DNA of 20,027 nucleotides from Candidatus Helarchaeota archaeon (GTDB lineage: Archaea > Asgardarchaeota > Lokiarchaeia > Helarchaeales > HEL-GB-A): the NCBI GenBank assembly GCA_016840125.1, contig JAEOSY010000027.1, positions 1-20,027 of the forward strand. Reading direction: 5' to 3'. The notes beneath the pieces are model-generated. The model did not search any database. It was not told the DNA's origin and worked only from the letters and a program-made list of their open reading frames with translations. Shown piece by piece: positions 8,140 through 15,444 of the stretch. A program made the translations under genes and the position numbers. Each line of letters begins with the position of its first letter. Position 1 is the stretch's first letter.

Positions 8140-8754
8140 CTAATTTACGAATTCAAGCCCTTTCTTGGTAATAGTAGCGATTTGGATTTTTCCACCAGAG
8201 GCGATATCCCTCTTGCGAGCGGCATCCACGGCTCGTTTGACTAAGTCAACCCCTTCTTTAACAGTTATTTTGTCTTTATAACCAGCTTCCAACACCCCGA
8301 AACCGACAACACTTCCACTACCTACAGACGTAAATTGTTTCTCTTCAATAATTGACCCAAATGGGTCCAAACTATATAAATGCGTCCCCTCTTCATCGAA
8401 TCCCCCAATTAATAAGGCGCTGTAATATGGAAACATCCTGTTTTGAAATAGAAGGACCGCCGTTAATTGAGCTGCTGCTTTCACGAGGGTTGGTTTTCCA
8501 AGCTCTAATTCTCTTATTGCCAGTAAAGCAGATAAAGTTTTCACGATCTGCTGACAATCGGCAACCCCACCTGCAATAGTCATCCCAATTCGAGGTGTTA
8601 TCTGAAAAAGTTTAGTTGCATCCTTGGTGGCAACTAAATAGCCCATTGTCGCTTGTGATTCGGTAGCGAGAACTACACCGTCGCCACAAATTACACCCAT
8701 TGTTGTGGTTCCAGTCATCAATTTCGGAACTTTTTCAATTTCGTTCGGCATCAT
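8140..8754 (-). CDS. psmB: 20S proteasome beta subunit
   Basis: N-terminal nucleophile hydrolase forming the catalytic inner rings of the archaeal proteasome. 204 aa with a 15-residue propeptide ending L-M-T-G; self-cleavage before TTTMGV frees the catalytic Thr16 (Thr1 of the mature chain). Counting from it, position 17 is Glu (ATES) where most archaeal and eukaryotic active subunits have Asp, and Lys33 is present (ATKLF). SVGSGS and KRDIASGG supply the remaining active-site serine and aspartate. Start is the first of two tandem ATGs; AAAGGAAAGAGTG precedes it. The alpha subunit and ATPase are not in the window. Confidence 0.96.
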   Translation of the reverse strand: MMPNEIEKVPKLMTGTTTMGVICGDGVVLATESQATMGYLVATKDATKLFQITPRIGMTIAGGVADCQQIVKTLSALLAIRELELGKPTLVKAAAQLTAVLLFQNRMFPYYSALLIGGFDEEGTHLYSLDPFGSIIEEKQFTSVGSGSVVGFGVLEAGYKDKITVKEGVDLVKRAVDAARKRDIASGGKIQIATITKKGLEFVN

Positions 8755-8923
8755 ATTTTTTCACTCTTTCCTTTACTGAAACTTCCTTATCGTGAGAAAA
8801 ATCTTCTCTACAATCTTGAAATTATGTAGTTATATCAATTATTAAAGTAATGAATAAAAATTTTCCTTTTTAATTAATCGATATGTTAAAAGATCTCAAC
8901 TATACGATTTTGAGGACTGATCA

Positions 8924-9526
8924 CTATTCTTTAGGATAAAACCAAGCGGTAAACTCTGGATATTGATCTCCTCGAAGGATACACTTAGTTTCTTTCACAT
9001 ATACGGTATTTGGGAGTTCTAAATAATCTACAATACTTTGTAAAGCTGCTTGAAACACCCCACTCGCGAAATCGCCCCAATTTAAATTCGGTCCTAGAGT
9101 AGTTTCATCAATAATAAAAGTGTCATCATTCTTTAGGCCACCACATAAAATACACTTTTCAGTTGTCCAAATGATATGTTCGGGTTCCGGCAGGGCATGG
9201 TACGTAATTTCGCTGATATGCTGTCCCAGAAAACTGTACCATGCTGCTTCAACTACAACCGTTAAATCCTTTATATTTTTAGCAAGAAGCCGTTTAACAG
9301 TATCTAACCACTCAAACATTAGATCATTACCGGCTCGAATTCCCATTTCATAAAATGCCTGTAAGGCGTTTGGAAGATCCCCATAAATATGGACTAAACC
9401 CCTGGCCACCTCACGGATGGCTAAATTTAATAATAAACCATTTGCCTTTTTTGCTCTCCACCATAACCAATGTTTGCCGACCTTTGCCATCATTCTCTCT
9501 TTAAATCCAAGTTTCTCTCTTACCAT
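8924..9526 (-). CDS. V4R (4-vinyl reductase)-like domain protein, copy 1
   Basis: About 200 aa. An N-terminal helical part is followed by a C-terminal region like the V4R domain, a small-molecule-binding fold related to the TRAPP/Bet3 fold: KCILCGG (Cys 125 and 128), a helix, then V-Y-V-K-E-T-K-C-I-L-R-G-D-Q-Y-P-E-F. The family motif here is usually E-x-x-C-x-x-x-G-D-x-x-C-x-F; the second cysteine is Pro190. Likely a metal- or ligand-binding sensor, target unknown. Two GTGs at 9538 and 9535 also open the frame, but ATG 9526 sits 8 bases after AGGTGG and is preferred. The other V4R gene ends a few bases upstream, so the two form an operon. Confidence 0.7.
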   Translation of the reverse strand: MVREKLGFKERMMAKVGKHWLWWRAKKANGLLLNLAIREVARGLVHIYGDLPNALQAFYEMGIRAGNDLMFEWLDTVKRLLAKNIKDLTVVVEAAWYSFLGQHISEITYHALPEPEHIIWTTEKCILCGGLKNDDTFIIDETTLGPNLNWGDFASGVFQAALQSIVDYLELPNTVYVKETKCILRGDQYPEFTAWFYPKE

Positions 9527-9541
9527 TCCCCGCACCACCTG

Positions 9542-10105
9542 TCACAAGACTTTCACATAGTGTTCGCAAAATTCGTCCCCTGTTGCCTTCGATTTTCGTA
9601 CCCGAATTTGAACTTTGGGTAGCAAGCCATATTCCTCATGAGCAAGTATGATATATCTCTCGAGAAATCCATCAATTATACAGCAATATGGCACATCCTT
9701 TTCTATCACGCCTTCCCAACATATTGGGCAATTTTTATCAACGATTGTTAAATTATCTCCATCCGATTTAATCGATGCAGAGTAATAAAAGCCGAATTGA
9801 CTAATCTCATTGAGGATCTTTTTTAAATTACTTGTTTTTGAAGGGCTTTTATATGAATACATGGTCCACGCTACTCCCTCTCCTATCTGGCGAAGGGCAT
9901 CAATGGCTCCAACCACTCCATACTGTTGTTTGAATAATGATACTATTTGCACATAAAAGGTTGTAAATAGTGTATTATGGACCTTCATCTCGGCTAAATC
10001 GGTACGGCTTAATTCACCTTGGGCAGGTCTCTTCCAGACTTCCAATTTGAGTCCCCTTATTACAGTACTAAATTTTTTATTTTGACGGTTTATTATTAAT
10101 TTCAT
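9542..10105 (-). CDS. V4R-like domain protein, copy 2
   Basis: 187 aa, a diverged paralogue of the downstream neighbour with the same layout: helical N-terminal half (AIDALRQIGEGVAW near 67-80 resembles the V4R helix), then NCPICWEG (Cys126, Cys129), a CC pair (141-142), and the last motif V-R-K-S-K-A-T-G-D-E-F-C-E-H with Cys180. Compared with copy 1 the first motif cysteine is replaced by Ala while the second is kept. Probably a ligand or metal binding protein, perhaps acting as a heterodimer with copy 1. Divergent from the gcvH-like gene, with a shared upstream region of under 70 bases. Confidence 0.65.
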   Translation of the reverse strand: MKLIINRQNKKFSTVIRGLKLEVWKRPAQGELSRTDLAEMKVHNTLFTTFYVQIVSLFKQQYGVVGAIDALRQIGEGVAWTMYSYKSPSKTSNLKKILNEISQFGFYYSASIKSDGDNLTIVDKNCPICWEGVIEKDVPYCCIIDGFLERYIILAHEEYGLLPKVQIRVRKSKATGDEFCEHYVKVL

Positions 10106-10106
10106 A

Positions 10107-10115
10107 ATTTATAAG
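10107..10115 (+). promoter_or_regulatory. Putative TATA box of the gcvH-like gene
   Basis: ATTTATAAG lies 59-67 bases before the ATG at 10174. A start of transcription about 25 bases on would leave a leader of roughly 35 bases holding the GGTGAT Shine-Dalgarno at 10164-10169. Confidence 0.4.
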
Positions 10116-10173
10116 ATTTTCAACTGCAAAACTGAATTGAGTTTCACGAATAACAACCAAATTGGTGATAGAT

Positions 10174-10596
10174 ATGGTAAAAGTAGGCGATTTTGAACTC
10201 CCCGATGGTTTGTATTACTACGAAAAGCACACATGGGTGAAAGTTGAAGGTGACATAGTTCGCGTGGGTCTTGATACGATTGGATTAGCAAGAGCTGGGA
10301 AAATCGTATTTATCCGCGTTAAAAAAGGGAAAACTGTTGTTCAAGGAAAGAGCTTCGGGACTGCAGAAGCCGGAAAAGGAGTCGTTCCCCTTTCTGCACC
10401 TGTTTCTGGAGATATTGTCGAAGGTAATCCAAATGTTGATAAGCGGAACGTAACAGCACTCAATGATGATCCATACGGCGAGGGTTGGATTGTGAAAATG
10501 AAACCCTCCAATCTTGATGCCGAATTACAGACTCTAAAACAAGGCGCTGCTGTAGTCCCATGGGCTGAGGAAGAAATCAAGAAAATTGATGAATAG
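10174..10596 (+). CDS. gcvH: Lipoyl carrier protein, glycine cleavage H-protein family
   Basis: 140 aa. Lipoyl-domain carrier that moves an aminomethyl group between the P, T and L proteins in glycine cleavage. The fold is clear from YEKHTWVKVEGDIVRVGL (residues 15-33), GTAEAGKGVVPLSAPVSGDIV (62 onward) and NDDPYGEGWIVKMKPSN near the end. Lys68 in A-E-A-G-K sits where H-proteins have the lipoylated lysine (usually E-S-V-K). The frame opens at TTG 10162, but ATG 10174 follows GGTGAT and matches family N-termini. P, T and L proteins are absent nearby, so a role as carrier for another system (for example the LbpA-type proteins of sulfur oxidation) is possible. Confidence 0.88.
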   Translation: MVKVGDFELPDGLYYYEKHTWVKVEGDIVRVGLDTIGLARAGKIVFIRVKKGKTVVQGKSFGTAEAGKGVVPLSAPVSGDIVEGNPNVDKRNVTALNDDPYGEGWIVKMKPSNLDAELQTLKQGAAVVPWAEEEIKKIDE

Positions 10597-10622
10597 ATTT
10601 ACTTTCTTAAGAAATTTCTACT

Positions 10623-10642
10623 CCTTTTTTCCAATTTTTTTT
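10623..10642 (+). terminator. Putative poly-T terminator after gcvH
   Basis: Two T-runs (six and eight bases) separated by CCAA about 30 bases after the gcvH stop. Archaeal RNA polymerase ends at such runs without a hairpin. The 7TM gene ends on the other strand at 10660. Confidence 0.45.
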
Positions 10643-10659
10643 GTTCTTGTCCCCTCTAT

Positions 10660-11730
10660 TCAATATTCAGGGACGAAGGGAAATATTTCTTCAACCAGTT
10701 TGGAGGCGGATTCAAATTGAGAAGTATAACTAAGATCTTCAAATTTATCAGAAAATTCTATGAAGAACCTCTCTGCAAATCGTTTTAAAGCAAGTCGTAG
10801 TGATTTATTAAATTCATTGGATAATAAAATAAAAGCCAAAGGATATTTTTCAACACTATATATCAAAAGAATGGCTTCCTCCAATTCAATTTGGCGTACA
10901 GTTCCTCTATTCACAGTTTCCTGCAGAATTCCGCTAATCCCCTGTAGCATCCCTCCAAATAAATCATTATCAATGGCACTAGAGGTTTTATCCCAAATAT
11001 GATTAAAGATAGAAAGTCCCCTTTTTGTATCGATTATTGTCAGTCGGGAAGCTCGAAATGGTAAAATATACGCTAGCTTCGGTTGCTTTTTAAAAATATA
11101 TGCTGTGATCAGAACACCTATTCCAATAGATAATTGCGTAAGAAAAGGATTATTTATCTCTATGCCTAAATTTGGTAGAATTTCAAGAATTACTGGGATA
11201 AATGTGAAGAAAATCCCCCCGAAAATTAAGATTAGTGCATCTTTTTTTATGGGATTAGGTGATTTGGTGTAAATTTTGATGGTAAAATAAATCCATAGAA
11301 CCGCTTGAAAGAGCAGGGCGATCCCAAACAATAAACTAACAACTACTGCCTCATAAAAAAAGAAGATCAAGCCAGCTGTTACTAAATTTGAGAAGAAGAG
11401 GATCTTGATGAGATCAATTCTTTCACGAGAAATTGTATCAATAAATAAAATTAAAACGAAAACAGTTCCGAGCAATAGAAAATGAGTGTATGAACTAATC
11501 TGTGGAAATTCTAGAAATAAACCTATCTTTTTGAGCATTTCAACAATGAATAAAAACTCTTGGAGCGATCCCCAAACCATAATTAGAAGGAAAAACAAGA
11601 AAAGTAACAAGGAATGTCGTGCTTTATCTTTTTTATAGTTTTGATAGGAGAGAATCGTGGCAAAAATAACGGCTATTAAAGCAATAGTACCTATTATTAA
11701 ACCTATGATGTCATTAACTTCTATAGTCAT
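10660..11730 (-). CDS. Seven-transmembrane protein with cytosolic longin/roadblock-like domain (paralogue A)
   Basis: 356 aa. Seven hydrophobic segments at about residues 7-29, 40-64, 81-99, 107-126, 128-151, 164-184 and 195-213; the positive-inside rule (KKDKAR after TM1, KKQPK after TM7) puts the N-terminus outside and the C-terminus inside. Residues 226-356 form a soluble domain of strand RLTIIDTKRGLSIF, helix NDLFGGMLQGISGILQE, strands IELEEAILLIYS and YPLAFILLS, then a long helix. This strand-helix-strands-helix order is that of the longin/roadblock group of small-GTPase-associated domains; the assignment is by pattern only. Paralogues B and C at 16755 and 18020 share the architecture. 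Start ATG follows GAGGT with 7 bases spacing. Likely a membrane sensor or anchor. Confidence 0.72.
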   Translation of the reverse strand: MTIEVNDIIGLIIGTIALIAVIFATILSYQNYKKDKARHSLLLFLFFLLIMVWGSLQEFLFIVEMLKKIGLFLEFPQISSYTHFLLLGTVFVLILFIDTISRERIDLIKILFFSNLVTAGLIFFFYEAVVVSLLFGIALLFQAVLWIYFTIKIYTKSPNPIKKDALILIFGGIFFTFIPVILEILPNLGIEINNPFLTQLSIGIGVLITAYIFKKQPKLAYILPFRASRLTIIDTKRGLSIFNHIWDKTSSAIDNDLFGGMLQGISGILQETVNRGTVRQIELEEAILLIYSVEKYPLAFILLSNEFNKSLRLALKRFAERFFIEFSDKFEDLSYTSQFESASKLVEEIFPFVPEY

Positions 11731-11932
11731 TGTCTACCTCAAATCTCTTTGTTGAAGTTGTTATCCTTCCTTCTAGATTCAAAGAATTATTCTTTACAGA
11801 AACAAAAAAATCTCTTATTTTCTTATCTAATAAGTTTAGTTGGTTGTTTTTGAATTAATTTGATATCGCTTAGTCTTTAATAGTCGTTAGTGTTTTGATT
11901 TTTTAATACCTATCAGAACAACTTCTGTTATT

Positions 11933-11942
11933 TTTAAATAAA
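11933..11942 (+). promoter_or_regulatory. Putative TATA box of selD
   Basis: T/A-only TTTAAATAAA box. Transcription would begin near 11961-11965, leaving a leader of about 45 bases before the predicted CTG start at 12009, or no leader if TTG 11961 is used. Confidence 0.35.
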
Positions 11943-11993
11943 TGAGGAATCAATAGTTACTTGGTAAAATTCGCTTGCCAATCAAGAAAATTT

Positions 11994-12002
11994 GGAGGTG
12001 AT
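11994..12002 (+). promoter_or_regulatory. Strong Shine-Dalgarno of selD
   Basis: GGAGGTGAT is a full complement of the archaeal 16S rRNA 3' end. The only start-like codon at the right distance in the selD frame is CTG at 12009, so this site decides in favour of a rare CTG start. Confidence 0.55.
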
Positions 12003-12008
12003 TTAGAA

Positions 12009-13049
12009 CTGCCTGATGAATACCGTCTAACCAAGGCAGTAGATTACCACGGATGAAGCTGCAAACTCCCACAAAAGGAACTTTCCGCGCTCTTGAAAGA
12101 TGCAAATATCAAGATCCCTCTCACTGGACAAATTCTTGCGGCAGTCGGTGAAGATGCGGCGGTTGTTAAACTCCGAGACGACCTGGCTGTGGTAAAAACA
12201 CTGGATATCTTTACACCCCTCGTCGATGATGGTTATATCCAAGGCGAAATCACTGCTTGCAATGTCACAAATGATATTTACGCAATGGGTGTCTCTGATA
12301 TTATCGGTGTTTTAATCTTTGAATCCTTTCCCAATGAAATGCCTCATGAAATTGCTGTCGACCTCCTTAAAGGGTTTCATAACTTCACCAAAAAACTCAA
12401 TGCTCCCGTTATCGGAGGTCATACCATTATCAATCCTTGGCCATTATTGGGTGGGTGTGCTTTAGGTGTTTCTCATCCTGCAAAAATCACGTACTCTTCA
12501 ACGGCACAAGCTGGTGATATTCTGCTCCTAACAAAAGCCCTTGGCACACAGCCTGCAATGGCTATTTACCGATTGCTACGTGACTCTGAAATATCTATAG
12601 AAGAAATTTTTCCAGATCTTTCGAGGAAAGAATTGGAATATCTTCCCGAAATGGCTATTAAAACAATGACCACAAGCGAAAAACCAGTTGCAGAGATAAT
12701 CCATGAAATTCCAATTCACGCCTCCACCGATATTACTGGATTTGGGCTGGTAGGACATGCACAAGAAATGGCTGAAAATAGTAAAGTTGACATCGGTATA
12801 GAATCGTTCCCCGTATTCAAAAATGCTATAGCCATTTCAAAAAATTTAGGCTATGACCTTGAAAATGGTGCTTCTGCGGAAACCGCCGGTGGTTTGCTCC
12901 TTTCGATTCCCCCTGATAAAGTTGATCTGATCGAATCCGAATTAAGAAAGAAGAAAATCCCTGCCTACTCTATTGGAAAAGTGCTAGCAGGGACGGGAAA
13001 GGTCCGAGTTTCAGACTCCGTTGAAATTCTCGAGGTTAAAGTGGTTTAA
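12009..13049 (+). CDS. selD: Selenophosphate synthetase, selenocysteine-containing (UGA at 12054)
   Basis: Makes monoselenophosphate from selenide and ATP, the selenium donor for selenocysteine (and selenouridine in tRNA). The SelD N-terminus is encoded in frame upstream of a TGA at 12054-12056: EYRLTKAVDYHG-U-SCKLPQKEL. The TGA sits exactly where SelD enzymes have catalytic Cys or Sec, followed by the conserved S-C-K with the essential lysine (codon 19). Downstream: VGEDAAVVKL, VKTLDIFTPLVDD, NDIYAMGV, GGHTI, TDITGFGLVGHAQEM, and the closing SIGKV. About 346 aa counting Sec as residue 16. Ordinary gene callers would start it at TTG 12093 and lose the active site. Start by SD at CTG 12009; TTG 11961 is the alternative. 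A SECIS-like hairpin follows the stop directly. Confidence 0.92.
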
Positions 13050-13094
13050 TATGAGGAAATAGAAAAAACTACTGAGTCTATTTCTGATTGCCGC
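13041..13094 (+). promoter_or_regulatory. SECIS element of selD, eukaryote-like form
   Basis: Hairpin starting at the selD stop. Lower stem GTGGT (13041-13045) pairs with GCCGC (13090-13094) using two G-U pairs. Then ATGA (13051-13054) faces TGAT (13085-13088), giving the tandem G-A core of eukaryotic SECIS elements. Above it GGAAATAGA (13055-13063) pairs with TCTATTTC plus one G-U pair (13077-13085). The apical loop (13064-13076) begins with a run of A about 9-12 bases from the core, where eukaryotic SECIS have unpaired AA. It should direct Sec insertion at 12054. Such SECIS are described for Lokiarchaeota. Confidence 0.75.
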
Positions 13095-13122
13095 CAAGGC
13101 AGGCGGAACCGCTTGGTTTTTT
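13091..13122 (+). terminator. Putative hairpin plus T-run terminator after selD
   Basis: GC-rich segment with two competing stems: CCGCC (13091-13095) with GGCGG (13102-13106), and CCAAG (13094-13098) with CTTGG (13112-13116), then six T (13117-13122). It overlaps the base of the SECIS by a few bases. Its GC content stands out sharply from the surrounding AT-rich DNA. Confidence 0.5.
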
Positions 13123-13141
13123 ATTTAAATAATTATTGATT

Positions 13142-14212
13142 TTAAAGAATATCCTTGTCTTTTAAGTATTGTAACAATTTTTTAAGCTCAAGCGCCGTTA
13201 TTAGAAAAAAGCCTTGAGCGTGCGGGTAGGGTTTGTTATATTGGGTGAATTTAGGGTTAATGGTTGGACCAGAAGCTTTAGTAACTTTCCCATCCTCATC
13301 AATACATGTAATTACTGCATCAAATGCCTTCTGAATGGGTTCCCAGAATTCTGCATCAATCCACCCATTTCTGATTGCTTTGGATAAGCCATAAGCAATA
13401 ATTAAAGTCCCTGCCGTTTCAACTTTCGACTTTTCAGAAACTTGATCTAAAAATAATCTCCAAAATCCTTCTTCATCCTGACATAAAAATAGTCCCTCTG
13501 CCAATCTTTGAATTTCTGTTATTAACTGTCGCTTGTTTGGATGATCATCACCGAGTTGTTCCGCAACTTCCACTAAACTGGCAATCATCCATCCATTTCC
13601 TCTTCCCCATAGGGATCCTTCGTAGAATTTTAGTTTTTTTTCATCCCAAATATGCCGAAACAAACCTGTTTCAGGGTCTTTTAGGTATGCAATGTGGAGC
13701 TCCAACTGTTTTATCGCCTCCTCGATATATTTGGGCTCATCTAGAACCTTACCTGCTCTTGCTAAGAATGGGCAAATCATAATCACCGTATCAATCCAGA
13801 TTTGTGGTGACATTTCCAAATAGTATAGGGCACCTTTATCTGTGCGTTTCAATGAAGGATTTATAAAATAATCCGCTTGTTTTCGAACACTTTCAGAAAA
13901 TTTCGAGTCTTTTTCACCAGCCTTTAAGTCTGTTTCTGTAAAGTAGAGAACCGATAATCCAATCGTGCCGAAATTTGTTTGAGAAGGATCACCACCACTT
14001 AACTTACCCTCTGTTGTTTGAGTTTCGACGGACTCATTTACCTTCTTTCTAACGAAGTTAAGGGCTTCTTCGTCTTGATCATATAAAAATTTCGATAGCA
14101 CACCGTACATCAACAAACCCTTTCCCCAACTACCGATTGTATACTCCTTATCAAATTGGGTCTTTGAATAATTACAGACTCTGTTTAGGATCTCGTCAAA
14201 CTTCGATGTCAT
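13142..14212 (-). CDS. GH105-like unsaturated rhamnogalacturonyl/glucuronyl hydrolase
   Basis: 356 aa from ATG 14212 (MTSKFDEIL); a longer TTG start at 14245 adds only a poor hydrophobic stretch. Alpha-6/alpha-6 barrel glycosidase of families GH88/GH105, which release unsaturated uronic acids from oligosaccharides left by polysaccharide lyases. Signs: GSWGKGLLMYGV near residue 27, WIDTVIMICPFLARAG with the probable catalytic Asp141 (Asp143 in YteR), DPETGLFRHIWDE near 180, WGRGNGWMIASLVEV near 203, and PYPHAQGFFL at the end. No signal peptide, so it acts inside on imported sugars. Next upstream on the same strand is an SDR sugar-epimerase-like gene, about 100 bases away. Confidence 0.85.
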   Translation of the reverse strand: MTSKFDEILNRVCNYSKTQFDKEYTIGSWGKGLLMYGVLSKFLYDQDEEALNFVRKKVNESVETQTTEGKLSGGDPSQTNFGTIGLSVLYFTETDLKAGEKDSKFSESVRKQADYFINPSLKRTDKGALYYLEMSPQIWIDTVIMICPFLARAGKVLDEPKYIEEAIKQLELHIAYLKDPETGLFRHIWDEKKLKFYEGSLWGRGNGWMIASLVEVAEQLGDDHPNKRQLITEIQRLAEGLFLCQDEEGFWRLFLDQVSEKSKVETAGTLIIAYGLSKAIRNGWIDAEFWEPIQKAFDAVITCIDEDGKVTKASGPTINPKFTQYNKPYPHAQGFFLITALELKKLLQYLKDKDIL

Positions 14213-14313
14213 AAAGATTATTATGAAATTCCAACTTAATAACATTCTCTCAGAAAATACTCAAAGAACCATTTGGGATCATAAATTGGATATAATTAAC
14301 TGAAACTAAAAGC

Positions 14314-15333
14314 TTACAGCTTGTCATAAGTCCCTGAATCGATGAACCAAGTGATTGTTTTTTGGAGGGCTTCGTCTATGGATAATCGCGGGCTCCAACC
14401 CAGTAAGCGCTTTGCCTTTTCAATACTACATGAATGATGGTGGATTACCATGCGTACTATCTGCCGGTGGAGTAAAGGACCTTTCTTTTTCCGGAAAAGC
14501 ACTCCGTAGGCAGATCCGAGCAACCCACCCACACGCGCAAGCCAAATGGGAATCCTTCGAATCTTCCCATCGGGTATCTTCAGGAGATCCAGGAGTTTCT
14601 CAATCAGTTCTCTGGATGAAATATCTCCCGTTTTGACATTGAACGCTTCACCCGTGGCACGGTCGTCTTCGGCCATTTTCACGAGCCGGTCCGCGATATC
14701 GTAGGTGTATGCCCATGAATTTTGTTGATCCCCCTTACCCGGAACCATCATTCTGTTTTGCTTTATTAATTCCAAAATTCGCGTTAAATTTTTCCGATCC
14801 TGAGGACCAAAAACCGATGGAGGCCGTATTATTGAAATTGGCACTCCATTCCCTTTATCATATTTCTCCCATAGATACGTTTCAGCTATCATTTTTGATT
14901 TGGAATACGAATGGTGACTTTTCCCATACGGTTGATCTTCCTTCACATCCACGAGGCTCTCGTATCCATAAACCGCAAATGTACTCACATGAACCAATTT
15001 TTTAACGGATGACGTCTTTTCTATCGCCTCTACAACATACTGCGTGCCTTTCACATTCAGGTCATAGTAATACTTCCAGGGCGCCCACCGTCCTACTGCT
15101 GCGGCCGCATGAAAGACATAATCGGGTTGAGCCTCTTTGATACAGTTTAGAATTGATTCGGAAGACGTCAGATCCCCCCTTGAAAAAAACAATTTGTCCG
15201 AATTGAATCTTTTTAAGAACGTTAAGTCAGATGTTTCCCTCACCAGACAATGGACTTCATCCCCTCTCTTTAATAGAACATCAACCAGCGAACACCCGAC
15301 ATGCCCCGTGCCACCCGTTACAACTGCGTTCAT
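14314..15333 (-). CDS. Extended SDR, NAD-dependent epimerase/dehydratase or 3-beta-HSD-like
   Basis: 339 aa Rossmann oxidoreductase. Cofactor loop T-G-G-T-G-H-V-G (residues 6-13), GDL near 53, FHAAAAVGRW near 74, catalytic S-T (117-118) and Y143-x3-K147, then RPPSVFGPQDR and a GDQQNSWAYTYDIADRLV segment typical of sterol/sugar members. The substrate may be a nucleotide sugar or a hydroxysteroid-like or prenyl compound; I cannot decide. Its codons are visibly more G/C-ending than those of neighbouring genes, which hints at later arrival. A TATA box 26 bases before the ATG suggests a leaderless message. Confidence 0.87.
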   Translation of the reverse strand: MNAVVTGGTGHVGCSLVDVLLKRGDEVHCLVRETSDLTFLKRFNSDKLFFSRGDLTSSESILNCIKEAQPDYVFHAAAAVGRWAPWKYYYDLNVKGTQYVVEAIEKTSSVKKLVHVSTFAVYGYESLVDVKEDQPYGKSHHSYSKSKMIAETYLWEKYDKGNGVPISIIRPPSVFGPQDRKNLTRILELIKQNRMMVPGKGDQQNSWAYTYDIADRLVKMAEDDRATGEAFNVKTGDISSRELIEKLLDLLKIPDGKIRRIPIWLARVGGLLGSAYGVLFRKKKGPLLHRQIVRMVIHHHSCSIEKAKRLLGWSPRLSIDEALQKTITWFIDSGTYDKL

Positions 15334-15353
15334 CTATTAATGGTGAATTTATT

Positions 15354-15363
15354 CCTTTATAAG
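15354..15363 (-). promoter_or_regulatory. Putative TATA box of the SDR gene
   Basis: On the minus strand CTTATAAAGG, centred 26 bases before the ATG at 15333, the spacing expected for leaderless archaeal transcription. Confidence 0.45.
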
Positions 15364-15378
15364 TTTGAGATCGTGAGC

Positions 15379-15389
15379 ATATAAAAATT
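15379..15389 (+). promoter_or_regulatory. Putative TATA box of ilvE
   Basis: ATATAAAAATT; a start near 15410 would give a leader of about 35 bases that holds the GAGAGGT Shine-Dalgarno (15430-15436) before ATG 15445. The divergent SDR promoter is only 16 bases away. Confidence 0.45.
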
Positions 15390-15444
15390 TAAATAACATT
15401 CCCCCCGTAAATCTTGTAACTCTTGTTAAGAGAGGTAATGCCTT

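Noticed and set aside
11731..11930. Possible gene between the 7TM gene and selD
   Set aside because: AT-rich, with frequent stops in all frames; I see only promoter-like DNA.
13050..13122. Whole hairpin region after selD as a terminator only
   Set aside because: The first hairpin has the specific SECIS core and no T-run at its foot; only the second, GC-rich part with six T fits a terminator.
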